From positions 5,766,001 to 5,830,000 of the forward strand of contig JBHGNT010000020.1 of the NCBI GenBank assembly GCA_043228905.1: 64,000 nt of DNA, in the 5' to 3' direction. The notes beneath the pieces were generated by a model. That model had not been told where the DNA came from and searched no databases. It worked only from the letters and a program-made list of their open reading frames with translations. Below are positions 12,001 through 22,533 of the stretch, one piece after another. The position numbers and the translations under genes were made by a program. Each line of letters starts with the position of its first letter. The first letter of the stretch is position 1. Source of the stretch: Azolla caroliniana. Its lineage: Eukaryota; Polypodiophyta.

Positions 12001-12197
12001 ACTTCGTCTTCAAACATGAGTTTCATTCCCTTTTGTGGATACGTCACAACAAGGATCTTTGTGTTGTCTGGAGGTGAGCTTTGATACTTAATCCGAATTT
12101 TGTTGAGTGGCGTCTCCTCCTTAGTGTCAGCCGACCTGCATAAAATAATACAACAGATAAACCTAAACCTATAATCTCTCAAATTATGGGGTGACAA
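9083..12197 (-). pseudogene. ParB-like domain + DNA methyltransferase (N6-A/N4-C type), multi-exon, copy A
   Basis: A basic/serine-rich N-terminal region (12134-11330) leads to a ParB/sulfiredoxin-like domain (about 11290-10900) with PHATVVPFIVMVDP and the motif VIGGSHLAEARQQL. An alpha-helical linker follows (10690-10496, LSRVVAKELSLEEM), then the methyltransferase: NVYCGDVADMI and motif IV VADIPYGFRM (10060-9905), then SAM motif I DLFSGTG|TTSACALKLF. The IV-before-I order fits beta-class amino-methyltransferases. Introns are inferred from GT/AG sites and by comparison with copies B and C: about 10495-10424, 10284-10200, 9740-9653, 9358-9276. A splice acceptor (ATGCAG|GTCGGC, near 12135) suggests a further 5' exon. 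Lesions: a frameshift at a G run near 11325, a stop near 10708 (TAG for CAG), a frameshift near 9890, and a lost 3' end. Expected role: modifying or binding transposon DNA (inference). Confidence 0.75.
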
Positions 12198-12462
12198 ATT
12201 ATATGCAGTATGCAGATTGGTAGTTTGGAACGTTAAATTAGCAATCCAATATACTTATGGATGTGAAAACTAGGGATTGGACAGAGGAAAATGTATATTT
12301 AACATCTCATAGTCCACTGGACACTAAAATCAGTAAGATTTTGGTATCCCCAACAGTACCTAAATATTAACTATGTTGACCCAATTTGACCGTATTTTGA
12401 CCTAATTTAGAACTGTTGAACCTATTTTACTAGTTATTTTTGGTCTAATATGTGTTATGACC
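12198..12462. promoter_or_regulatory. Divergent intergenic segment upstream of the methyltransferase gene
   Basis: AT-rich non-coding DNA lies between the methyltransferase 5' exons and the palindromic array. It is conserved in copy B (36549-36920), where about 100 extra bases are present near 36549-36650. It presumably holds the gene's 5' exon or promoter; no specific element was recognised. Confidence 0.4.
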
Positions 12463-12937
12463 CCCAACTCGATACGGCGTATCGAGTTTAAGCCCTGCGA
12501 GCCACAACTCGATACGCTGTATCGAGTTAAGGCCCCCACGTATTGAGTTTTAACACTGGGAGCCACAACTCGATACGGCGTATCGAGTTAAGATGCCCAA
12601 CTCGATACGCCATATCGAGTTTTAGCCCTGGGAGCCACAACACCTTACACCGTAAAGAGTTAAGTCCCCACATATCGAGTTTTAGCCTTGGGAGCCACAA
12701 CTTGATACGCCGTATCGAGCCGTAACGAGTTGGGAGGCATAACTCGATACGACGTATCCAGTAATGTCCCCCAACTTGATACGGCGTATCAAGATATGTC
12801 CCCCAACTCGATACGGCGTATCGAGTTATAGCCCTAGGAGGTATATCGCGATACGCCGTAACGAGTTGGGGGACATAAGTCGATACGCCGTATCTATTTC
12901 TAGCCTTAGGAGCCACTTGATACCGCGTAACGAGTTC
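12463..12937. repeat. Tandem array of 23-bp palindromes, copy A
   Basis: About a dozen copies (plus half-copies) of a perfect odd-centred palindrome: AACTCGATACG, one central base (G or C), then its reverse complement. They are joined by short spacers such as GCCCTGGGAGCCACA and AAGACCCCC. Several copies carry C-to-T or G-to-A changes at CpG (for example CGCTG, CGCCATATC), as expected from 5-methylcytosine decay. The array sits between two divergent genes, so it is a likely binding array or bidirectional regulatory region. Open frames through it are artefacts of the repeat. Confidence 0.9.
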
Positions 12938-13680
12938 GAATACGAAATATAAAGCATGTAGATGGTCATATGTCCGTACAGTTTAGGGTTTAGATCCAAC
13001 CTATTGTCAGAACGAGCAATCCTTTTGCTCGACATGATGATTGTGTCAGTTCGGGAATGCGTGAGGTATCTTGAGAGTTCTCGCGTATGTGCTTTGGCGC
13101 TTTGGGGAGTGGTTACGCTCAACTGTGGGGAATGAAATAGAGAGGTCGGTTCTATTTATGGGAGGGGAAGGGACCTTAGTTAAAAAAGTAACCATGGTTA
13201 GAATTAAATGCCAATAGTGCCTTTAGTTATTTATCTTAGAATTCGTATTTATTACTATCATAAAATAATGATTATCTTTATACTTTATGTGTAATATGAT
13301 CATTATGATCTAGTAGTTATGATTTCATACTTATGTGTATTATGATTTAGTATCTATTATGAGCTAGTACTTATTATGATTTAATACATGTGCAAGGTCA
13401 GTCCTATGATTGAGTATACTTATCTACATTTATGGTAGTCTAATGATTTTGATTTTGAGAACATTCACTAGTTGGGTGGGGTGAGTGCTATTATGCAATT
13501 ATGTGACGTGTACACGTGATCAATTTTTATTTATAACTAATAGAAATATAGAAAAAAATTATATAATAAAATATACAAAATACATATATACTTCCTTAGA
13601 ATTCCATTTGTAGTTTAAGTATGTCTTACAATATGTATGCTTAGGGAGTGAAATATAAAGGATATTAGAACCTCAAACAA
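12938..13680. promoter_or_regulatory. AT-rich upstream region of the transposase gene, copy A
   Basis: Non-coding, with several TATGAT-type repeats between 13270 and 13400. The same sequence is found in copy B at 37550-38284. It probably contains the promoter and 5' leader of the plus-strand transposase gene. Confidence 0.45.
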
Positions 13681-16437
13681 TGGGAAATAATTCACCCTTT
13701 TTTGTTGAGGAATATCAGCTGTCATCGGATTCCTCACCTTCTCTGGGGTTTTAGGTAGAAGAATACCATTGGTCTCAAGATTCTAATTTCACCGTTGAGG
13801 AGTATATAATCTCCGACAGTCCAGTCAATACGACAAGATGCCTTGAATTCTCAATTGAAGAGTATGACCCATACGCGGACTCGGGTGAGAATGTAGGTGA
13901 TTGTCAAAGTCCTGAAAGTATTTCTACCCAGCAACAGAGAACAAATGTGCGTCAAGAGGAGGACACACCAATATCATCTAAGGATGACAATAAGTTAGTG
14001 AGCCCCTTACTTTTCAAAAGGGTCTCAAGACATATTAGTCGAGAAAGATTTGCTTTAGTGACATTTGAGGCACAACTTACCGTAGATGTTAAAAAGACAT
14101 GTTGCGCTCGTGGGTGTATGGCGATTATTGGAAAGCAAAACTTGCGGTCTTTGAGACGTTACTATTTTTCACTCAATGGTGATGAACAAGACACCTATCT
14201 TATGACACACTTACAGATGGTGTCAGACAAACCCTCAAATATCTTGATCTCTTTCGAGTATTACCTTTTTACGGCACGACAATGTTGCAGAGTGGCATTC
14301 AAGATCGCACTTTGTGTTAGCAACATGAGATTACATAGAGTGCAACAAAGACTTTTAAACGGAAACAATCCCATTGAAGATGATAATTTGCCAAGTATGA
14401 AAGGTGCATCAGGTAGAAATGTGATCTGACGGATGAAGACGTACTTCAAGTTTAATTGTGAGATAATGCCAACTACCGGTAGGTTGCATCTCTCTGATAA
14501 TTATACACGTCGAGAAGTTTATGATTCCTATAGATTGGAAATTTCAACTTCTTGTGATAAGTATGTCACCTACAATCAGTTCACAAGGTTGTGGACATTG
14601 CACTTTAGTAATGTTATTATACCTTGTAAAGTACATATGGGGTATTGTTCAGTATGTGCAAACCTAAAGAGCGTGTGTAAAGGGGCAAAGACAGCGACAG
14701 AGAAGGAGCTAAACAAGAAATTGTTATGAGATCACCGAGAAGCCCAAACATTAGAGTGAAAAAGAGCTATGCACCATAGGGAAAAGTCGATAAACAATCC
14801 AACTAAGTACATGTGTTTAATGATAGATGGAATGGACCAAAAGAAGATGTGTCTACCTCATCTTAAACATCTTCCTAAAGATGTCAACAACGATTGTCTC
14901 GTGCAGATGCACTTGGTGGGTTGTTTAGCCTATAATGGAAGTGTGAAGCCTCATGTCTTCGTCACCTACCCAAATGTCCACAATGACGCTAATTTAACAG
15001 TCACTGTGATTAAAAAAGTATTGATGTCTTGGGGGCAATTTTTGCTGCCGGTTTTATATATTCAACTAAACAATACTGCTCGGGAAAACAAAAATTCTAC
15101 GGTGTTTGGTTATCTAAGGATGCTGGTGAACCAAGGAATTTTTAGGAAAGTGAAAGTTAACTTTCTATTGGTTGGTCACACACATGACCATATCGATCAG
15201 ATGTTCAGTAACTTCTCTAGGCAGTTATCACGATATGATGCTTTTACGTTACCTAAGTTGTTCGACATCATTGGTGATGCATATACGACACGCCCAATTG
15301 TGGAACACTTGAAGGAAATATATGATCTCAAGAGATACATATTAGATGGTGGTGAGCGAAATGCCAAAGTGTTAGCACCCTTAAATAATGTAAGTTTCAA
15401 CCACGTATTCTTAATAAATAAAAATAATCATAGTGGTTGTACATTATTATATATATGCAAAGCAGTATTCATCCTCCCCCCAATGGGAGCTTGAAGGCGG
15501 GTGTCAGTTTCTACTTCATATGCCTTCCACTTTTGTTTATGGTGTTGGACAAATGCCGATTGAGACTAAGAAAGTTGTCACCAATGTACTAGCAAATTAT
15601 CCAAAGGATGTTTGGATGCAAGCGTTGCAAGACAAACGCAAGCACATTGACAATGCAAAGAAGTATGTTGGGGAACAAGACACATCATGGTGGGATGTGT
15701 TCTTTAAATATCAAGAACAAATTGTTGACAATTGTGTCCTTGGTACTTGGACCGTGCAAATACCATTCACCTGGAATATACAAGAGTGTCGTAATTCTCA
15801 GACTTCTCCTCTTGCACCTAATGCGATTAATGATAGCTTGCTCCATCCACCACAAAGGGACATATATGTTGGACCCAAGCTGACAAAAACAGCGGAAGCA
15901 AGGTGGCAAGGGAACTTGCAAGAATGGAAGGTGGGTATGTTAATTGCTACACCTACTGATGATATTTAGCTGGGACATCAATTTTGGATTGGTAAGGTTT
16001 TAGATGTGGTGATGCATGAGAACCAAAGCCAAATCCAGTCTATAAAGTTGCATTGGTACAACACTAAAAGCAAAAATGCCTTTACCGGCAAGTATGCTTT
16101 AGAGATGAAGGAATGTCCATGGTCAAGAGGGAATAGAAAGAGGAAAAGAAATATTCATAGCACTTCATACCTAGACATTGGTGACCTAGATATTATTGTT
16201 TACGACTTCACACTAACAAAAGCTGGATGTCTCAGGAAGTCTACAATAGATATTATCAAGGAGAAATTACCTATTCTACAAAGGGTCTCATGTCGAAGGC
16301 AAACACGATCGTCTATACATAACATGGAATGTCAACATCTAGTTTTAGATGAAGACAATGCCTTAATAGGTACATCCGAAGATGACGAGGAACAATCTGC
16401 ATTGTATATTAGTAATCGTAGCGACTCTGGATCATGA
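13681..16437 (+). pseudogene. DDE/D-like transposase (DUF7869-like), copy A
   Basis: ATG at 13681 (MGNNSPF). The N-terminus has four FSVEEY-type repeats, then a Cys-bearing region (KKTCCARGCM), helices (RLHRVQQRLL), a zinc-finger-like GYCSVCANLKSVC at about 14640, and three acidic blocks: CLMIDGMDQKK (about 14817), YIQLNNTARENKNS (about 15060; copy B has LDN, the probable catalytic Asp) and LLVGHTHDHIDQMFS (about 15170). The C-terminal part has a WIGKVLDV...KLHWYNT module (about 15985-16060) like a Tudor/BAH-type barrel, and an acidic tail to the stop at 16437. Lesions: TAG near 13754, TGA near 14428, stops near 14727 and 14757, a 4-bp ATAT insertion near 15452, TAG near 15967. The ENKN...GHTH pattern resembles DUF7869 proteins (from memory). 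It probably mobilises the element. Confidence 0.7.
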
Positions 16438-16690
16438 TACGAGTGATTTTTGTAAATTTTACACTCCTCGAAATATGTAAGAGAGTGTCGTTTGTAATAC
16501 TCGAAATATGCGTAAATTATGTTTAGAAATTTTATTGCTTTGTACAGACATTGTTTGTTACAAAATACATTACTTCTTGACTTCTCAGTGATAGTGAACA
16601 TTATACCATTTCGATTATAGCATAATTTTAGCGTTTTTCCAAGTTTAGGAAATGATGATTTTTTGAGGTTTTCCAACAACATTTTGAGAA

Positions 16691-16807
16691 CATGTGATAC
16701 TGGTATCATTACGTTTTGTGAATAGAGTATATAAAGCCCAAAATTTGAGGGAATATTCCTTATCCTTCCATTTTTGCGCGATCCTTCCACTTCTGAACAC
16801 GAACATG
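16691..16807. repeat. Right terminal inverted repeat, copy A
   Basis: About 117 bp from CATGTGATACTGG to CGAACATG. Read in reverse complement it matches the left terminus of copy B (CATGTTCG(C/T)GTT(C/T)AGAAG at the tip and CCAGTATCACATG at the inner edge). The outer flank is TTTTTGATC, that is TT but not TTAA. Confidence 0.75.
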
Positions 16808-17340
16808 TTTTTGATCCCCAGAAAGTAATGAAGGGTTCCCAAATCCTTCATCTCAAAAGCAATCAACAACTAGGTTTTGACATGGCCTACTTTTGATAGG
16901 TCGGCCCCTATGATCACCAAGTCATCCACATATAGAAGAATGCATATCGAACTTGTTTGACCTTGTCAGATAAACAAGGAGGTGTCAGACTAAGATGTCT
17001 TAAACCTTATTTTATGCAAATACTGGATAATCTTTGAGTTCCAAGCTCTTAGAGCTTGCTTGAGTCCATATAGGGTCTTCTTCAGTCGACATATTGTTGA
17101 TTTGTTCACCTCCATCCGGAATCTTGGGGCCTTCTTCAGATCCATCTGGTGAATGTGCCACATCTTTGTTGATGCAACAACCAGAATAGCATGGACCATT
17201 ATCATCTTTATAACAAGTGCAAAGGTCTCATCATAGTCAATTATGTGAGTCTTTGCATACCCTTTATCCACAAGCCAGGCTTTGTGCCTATTGACTGAAC
17301 TGTCAGCGATGTACTTGATTTTATAGATCTACCGGCATCC
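16808..17340 (-). pseudogene. Copia reverse transcriptase fragment
   Basis: The minus-strand reading gives DKGYAKTHIIDYDETFALVIKM, HIHQMDLKKA, RLKKTLYGLKQALRAW, then ILLYVDDLVI and FEMKDLGTLHYFLGIK, ending where copy A of the DNA transposon is inserted. A stop and frameshifts separate the blocks. Only the RT palm and thumb remain. It was the target of copy A. Confidence 0.8.
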
Positions 17341-18835
17341 TATCGGTTTGGAGTGTTTGGGTGGGTCTGTGGAGTCATGCATTGAATGTCAAATATATTC
17401 TGATTATAGGGTCAGAGATGAGCTACATCTGATGTACTCACATGTATTGCATTAAATAAGTGGATGGTGGATATAGTTCATATGCTCACTAGTTGAAATA
17501 AAATGAAATACTTGGTTCTTTCTCGTGGGGATTTGTCCAACCATGTGGAAGGGAAACCACTTCGAAACAAGTCTGCATAGGCTGTTCTAAATTTTTTATT
17601 AGAGGATGTAATTTGCAGATATAGTAATGTTGGGACAATTGTAGTACATCGAGGGGAGCTTGATTTGGATAAGGCTCAATGTTCTTCCAAAGATTTGGTA
17701 TTCGATTGACTTTGACTTTTGCATATAATCCGAAGGGAAATGGCAAAGTGTTGGCCTATGAGTATGTTCCGGAAGAGGAAGTGTGACCGAATGAATATTA
17801 TTAATATAGTAATTAATATAGTTAAGGAAATGACGGATCCGGATAGTTGTACTGATCTAGATCTGCACCAATTAGTAGCCGGTAGCCGGTAGGCACCGTT
17901 TTGTAACTCTTACCGGATGCCAATAAAATGATCCGGATTGATGTATATTTTACGGGAGTAATATAAGTGTTCAAAGTTTTCTTGTAAAGTGGACAAAGTA
18001 GTTGTATTGCAAAAGAAAAGTTTAATAAAATCATTTGGGAGTCTTTTTCTGTTCTTGTTTCTTAATAAAATCGTGTCAGTTAAATGTGTATTGATTACAG
18101 TCAGTTTTACTTATTGCAACTTTCAGTTTTAGTGTTTGTTGAATGTGCATAATGGCAATGATATATTTTACTCTCAAGTGAACCATGCAGAAGTTCAAAC
18201 AGTTTCCCATTTTGAGAACAACCAGCAACATGAAATCATAAATCAACGACCTATTTTAAAATTACATAGTGGATAATTTACTCAAAACAAGCGATTTAAT
18301 TCTTCATTGATTAATCTGTCATCAAATTACATATTTATAATACACCAGTGGCAATGTCTACAAAGCGCCTATAAATAGCTTAGCTCATGTTGGTCAGTGG
18401 AACTTGTCTACATATGTGATCCACAATATGGAGCTCGGTATGGTGTCTGCAACCATGCAGTTAGTTGGCAGCTCAATGTTTTCATCAAGTAGTTATCAGG
18501 CATTTCGCCGAGTACAATGAGACATCATCTGTGAAGGTTGTAGTAATGTTATGTATCCACAATCAACGTATTGTCGGCATTATATTCAGGCCAAGTATGC
18601 CAAAAATCAAAAAGTCTTTTGAATCTTGCTATATCCTTCTGCTCACATCTTTCTCGTGTCCACTAACCCTTGAAGTGTTGTCGCCACTTTGGGAAGAATC
18701 TTTCTACACACTTCCAAACATCTGAACATAGTTTTTCACTCTAAATAAACAAATCAAGTATTGCACAACCCACTCTAGAAATTGATTTGCATCCCTCCTT
18801 AGTGTCATATATCGCACACTCATGAACACTTTATC
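17341..18835. other. Unassigned interspersed DNA
   Basis: No supported gene. The longest open stretches (17489-17746 minus, 17822-18034 minus, 18465-18725 plus) show no recognisable motif. A GC-rich patch with repeated CCGGTAG near 17880 and a promoter-like AT-rich stretch to 18060 could be an old LTR edge, but no partner was seen. Confidence 0.5.
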
Positions 18836-19410
18836 TGAAGAGAAATGCACGGAATATCACTCGGCCACAACCGAGTAGTAAGTCACTTCTATAAGAATCA
18901 AACACAAAAATGGGAAGTAGAGAGTACACAAGAAAGTGACACAGGATGTTTACATGGAAAACCCTAATAGGGAAAAATCATGGGAGGCTATAGACTCCAA
19001 ACTATCACTATGAAGAGAAGGGGTACAATCAGAGACTCGGAGGCAACAACGTCAAGCTCTGTTTCTTCGCACAGTGGCGGTTACAATAGAGTATCGCTTT
19101 GTATCTCTCTCTCTGTACAATAGTTACGACAATATGACTACAACAAAATCACACACTAAAGTGATTGCCCTAAGACATATTTATAGTTATATGAACTTAG
19201 GGCTATTTACAAATATAGCCTCAATGGGCTTATTCCAGACATATTTACAAATTTGTTTTCTCTTCCGGTTCTCACCGGGTTCACCGATCCGGTTTCCGGA
19301 TCTCTTCCGGTTCTCACCGAGTCTCCTCCGGTTTCCAGATCTCTTCCAGTTCTCACCAGGTTCTCTTTATTCATCACTGGATCCCGTCCGGAGACACCGA
19401 TTTCCCAACA
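18836..19410 (-). repeat. 3' LTR of copia remnant (about 575 bp)
   Basis: It runs from TGAAGAG (plus) to TCCCAACA, with the polypurine tract AAGGGGGAGAT on the minus strand just inside at 19411-19421. Internal blocks match LTR 3137-3740. Confidence 0.78.
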
Positions 19411-20525
19411 ATCTCCCCCTTCACTCCGATATGGGATGTCTTGTGAGTCTGATCCGCTTCCGGCATGGGTCCAGCTTGTCGTGTGTCAGCACCTTGGTCA
19501 GCATATCTGACCCGTTCTCCTCCATGTGGATCTTTGTCAGCGCGAACTCTCGATCTTCAACTCGCGCCCGGATCCTGTGTTACCTACGTTGGATGTGCTT
19601 CGTTCTGGAATGGTGTGCCGCGTTCTTTGCAAGGTGGATGGCACTTTGATTGTCACAGTAGATCCAATATTCCTCTTGCCGGATCCCTAGCTCTCCAATG
19701 AAGTTCTTCATCCATAATATTTCTTGCCGACTTCCACGGCTGCCATGTACTCCGCTCCGCCTCCGTGGTTGACAACGCAACCTTCTTCTGCAGCCTCGAT
19801 TGCCACGAAACGGCTCCCCCTGCATAGGTCATGACATATCTGGAAGTTGACCGGCTGGTGTCCACATCTACGGGCATATCCGAATTGGTAAAGCCTTCTA
19901 TGAGGGGTTTACCGGAGCTGAATCAGAGGCACATACTCGAAGTGCCCTTCAAGTACCGGAGTATCCATTTTACCACATTCCAGTGCTCTTTTCCGGGGTT
20001 GGCCATGAACCAACTCACCACTCCGACTGCATATCCAATATCCAGTCGAGTACACACCATTCCGTACATCAAGCTCCCAACCGCAGAGGCATATGGAATC
20101 TTCATCATATCCACCTTCTTTGGCTTTGTCTTCGAGCTTTGCTTACCAGATAATCTGTAGTTTGCTGGGAGTGTCAATCCAACCGGTTTTGCTTCTAACA
20201 TGTTAAACCGCTGAAGCACCTTTGTCACATACTTTTCCTGTGACAGCCACAATTGCTTCTTCGACTAGTCCTTGATGATGTGCATCCCTAGTATCTGTCT
20301 TTCATTGAGAAGGTCCAATTAAGGGCCATCTTCAGCATCCGTATCTTGACGTGGTCTCGTCCAACAATCAACATCTCGTCCACGTATAGGAGCAATATCA
20401 AGAAATCTCCTCCATCAAATTTCTTCACAAACACGCAGTGATCAGTCTGCATCTTGTGGTACCCTTGATCGATCATGAAGGAGTCAAACTTCCGGTACCA
20501 TTGCCGGGGAGGTTGCTTCCCCCGC
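19411..20525 (-). pseudogene. Copia RT C-terminus and RNase H, frameshifted
   Basis: Minus-strand pieces: VFVKKFDGGDFLILLLYVDEMLIVGRD (YVDE in place of YVDD), NWTFSMKDRY, YVTKVLQRFNMLEAKPV, IPYASAVGSLMYGMVCTRLDIGYAVG, and RNase H fragments VMTYAGGAVSWQSRLQKKVALSTTEAE and YWIYCDNQSAIHLAKN. Frame changes between them mean it is dead. The altered catalytic residue (YVDE) is an extra mark of decay. Confidence 0.8.
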
Positions 20526-20584
20526 GGTCCAGCCTCAGATCCTACACGTACTCGCGGAATAACGCGACAACGTATTGAAGATAG

Positions 20585-20635
20585 ATAGATGGAGGAAGAG
20601 AGAGAGAGAGAGAGAGAGAGAGATTGAGATATAGA
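20585..20635. repeat. GA/CT microsatellite
   Basis: A run of GAGAGA follows GATAGATAG; it produces a meaningless Ser-Leu reading frame on the minus strand. Confidence 0.9.
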
Positions 20636-20784
20636 TTGAACCGATGACTTTAGTTTTATGAGACAAGATACATCACCATTAGGATAACTCAAATCTTTGA
20701 TTAAAAGTTTCTTTTTTACTTACATCACTTGCCTTCCTTACACAAGCCCAACTATAGGCTTTTATAGGTCTCTCCATGCAAAAA

Positions 20785-20860
20785 TCATGGGCTAAAATCA
20801 CGGGCTAAAACCATGGGCTAAAACCACGGGTTAAAATCATGGGTTAAAACCATGGTTTTG
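20785..20860. repeat. Short tandem repeat, about 15-16 bp unit
   Basis: About five imperfect copies of ATCATGGGCTAAAA / ACCACGGGTTAAAA; no coding meaning. Confidence 0.8.
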
Positions 20861-20929
20861 TGCCCACGGTTTCTATATGTTTGCTTCCTACAAAATACAA
20901 AATATGAAAACAAAATATGCAAATTCTAA

Positions 20930-21050
20930 AGCACTTAGTAGTGGCTTTAGTGGTAAGTTAATTTACCTCCTATCTTGGAGGTGCAATGTTCAAGCCTTGC
21001 TTCCACCCTTATGTATGCACTTAAATGTTACTAGGCTTTAGTCTTATTTT
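20930..21050 (+). repeat. SINE-like tRNA-derived piece
   Basis: Contains a box A-like TGGCTTTAGTGG (20943) and, about 35 bp on, a box B-like TGTTCAAGCC (20990), the spacing of a pol III internal promoter. No clear tail or target duplication was found, so this is tentative. Confidence 0.4.
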
Positions 21051-21999
21051 TATATTTACAATTGAGTGCACATCACGCGTGCACATGTTTAACTTTACAT
21101 TTAGCTTTCCTTTTGTGATTCTCATTTCAGTCCTATTTACAACATGCTAGCATATGTGTTTGGCCTTCACCCCTTTCACACGTGAACATTGCACCCCGAT
21201 TTCGTTCGTTGCACACAATTTTCACACCGTTGTCGAAAATCTTCACAACAACATAAAATGTACCCATCGGAAGATCGGCTAGTAAAGAAATGTTGTGGGC
21301 TTGAATCTTTTAGAAAAGATCTTGAGAGCTCACAAAATCTTATTGTAACCTTAAGGCCATATATACAAGGCCATGTAACTCTGAGAGAGCCCTCTCCCTC
21401 TTCGGTCAAGGCCCCAAAAAAGGCATCTAAAGTGCAATCGAGACCAGCAAAAAAGAAGACCACTATTATGTCAAACTCCGACACATCAAGCTCCACGGAA
21501 GATGATGAAACTAGGGTCACACCAGGTGTTGATGCAACCAGTTAATGCAACGAAAACTGGTGAGAAAAGGGCAAGTCTTTAACTTGCCTATAACACACAT
21601 TCATAGGCCGCCAGTTGATGTGAAAACAAGACGAACACCACTTGAGATTAGAGCGCCACACTGAATACATGTTAAGAATATGAAGAAAAAACTGAGAATA
21701 AATCCACATGCTACAGTTGTGCCTTTCATTGTAATGGTGGATGCCGAAGAATATGACACCATTGAAGTCTTCGACATCAGAAAGCAGGATCAATATAATT
21801 ACTTTGTAATTGGTGGATCACATTCGATTGAGGCACATAGGCAACTTGTTAGAGAGCACCCAACGACTTACTTCTTCAAGTATGCCGAGTGCAAAATATA
21901 CGTGGGCCTCACAACTGAAGAGGCAAAGCTTTTGGCATGGGACCACAACAACGATAATGACTACAGACAGAAAATGACATCTATTGAACGGATAAGGTT

Positions 22000-22294
22000 T
22001 GTTGAGAATTAAGCTCAACTTGGTCTAGTGTGTGAACTCACCTTGAGAGTGAAGAGACACTCCAACGGTCAAGAGTCACCATTATGTCACCACTTTGTAT
22101 TCTAGCATTTAGTATGAGTCATAGAATCATATTCTATGACACATAACTTATGAGATTTCACATTCCCCATGCTCCATGAGTCTTGTAGTTAATGAAGAGA
22201 GAGGGTGACTACATAAAGTACCCTCCTCCTACCTTGTAAAATGTTGAGTCTTTCTCCTTTGTCAATATACTTTTACCTTGCGTATTCTCTGTGT

Positions 22295-22340
<46 letters not shown>

Positions 22341-22398
22341 CACACACATAACTCACATCTCTTCCGGTTCACAAGAATCCATCTCTTGATTCTTTACA
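22000..22398 (+). repeat. 5' LTR of copia (399 bp)
   Basis: TGTTGAGAATTAAGC to GATTCTTTACA. It includes a (CT)n run at about 22298-22336 followed by (CA)n. It is nearly identical to 28586-28968. Confidence 0.93.
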
Positions 22399-22411
22399 TG
22401 GTATCAGAGCG
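22399..22411 (+). other. Primer-binding site (tRNA-iMet type)
   Basis: TGGTATCAGAGCG directly follows the LTR. Confidence 0.92.
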
Positions 22412-22533
22412 ATTTGGTAGCTCGATCTAGCCCATTCGCCTCATCGTGATGATGTGTTGTGCTCTACACCAACTCATAGCTATCGTAGCTTCGCTACATA
22501 GCTCGCATTAGAAGAAGAAGAAGAATCGACATA

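Larger units (their letters stand above)
9079..16807. mobile_element. ParB-methyltransferase DNA transposon, copy A (left end truncated)
   Basis: Copy A holds the methyltransferase gene (minus, 9083-12197), a palindromic array (12463-12937) and the divergent transposase gene (plus, 13681-16437). The right terminal repeat ends CGAACATG at 16807, inserted in a copia RT reading (the copia phrase HYFLGIK is cut there). The left end is lost. Relative to copy B, the last codons of the methyltransferase, the 3' flank and the left terminal repeat are missing at 9079. It is much closer in sequence to copy B than to copy C by eye. Confidence 0.8.
18836..20525 (-). mobile_element. Copia 3' remnant (RT/RNase H + 3' LTR)
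   Basis: Minus-strand element of the same family as the intact copia at 1-3740. Its 5' part is missing upstream of about 20525, where the RT reading (RQWYRKFDSF, identical to the intact copy at this point) meets unrelated sequence. It retains RT, RNase H, polypurine tract and 3' LTR. Confidence 0.82.

Noticed and set aside
12463-12937. CRISPR-like repeat array
   Set aside because: The palindromes are separated by repeated, not unique, spacers, the setting is a plant nuclear transposon, and no cas genes are present.
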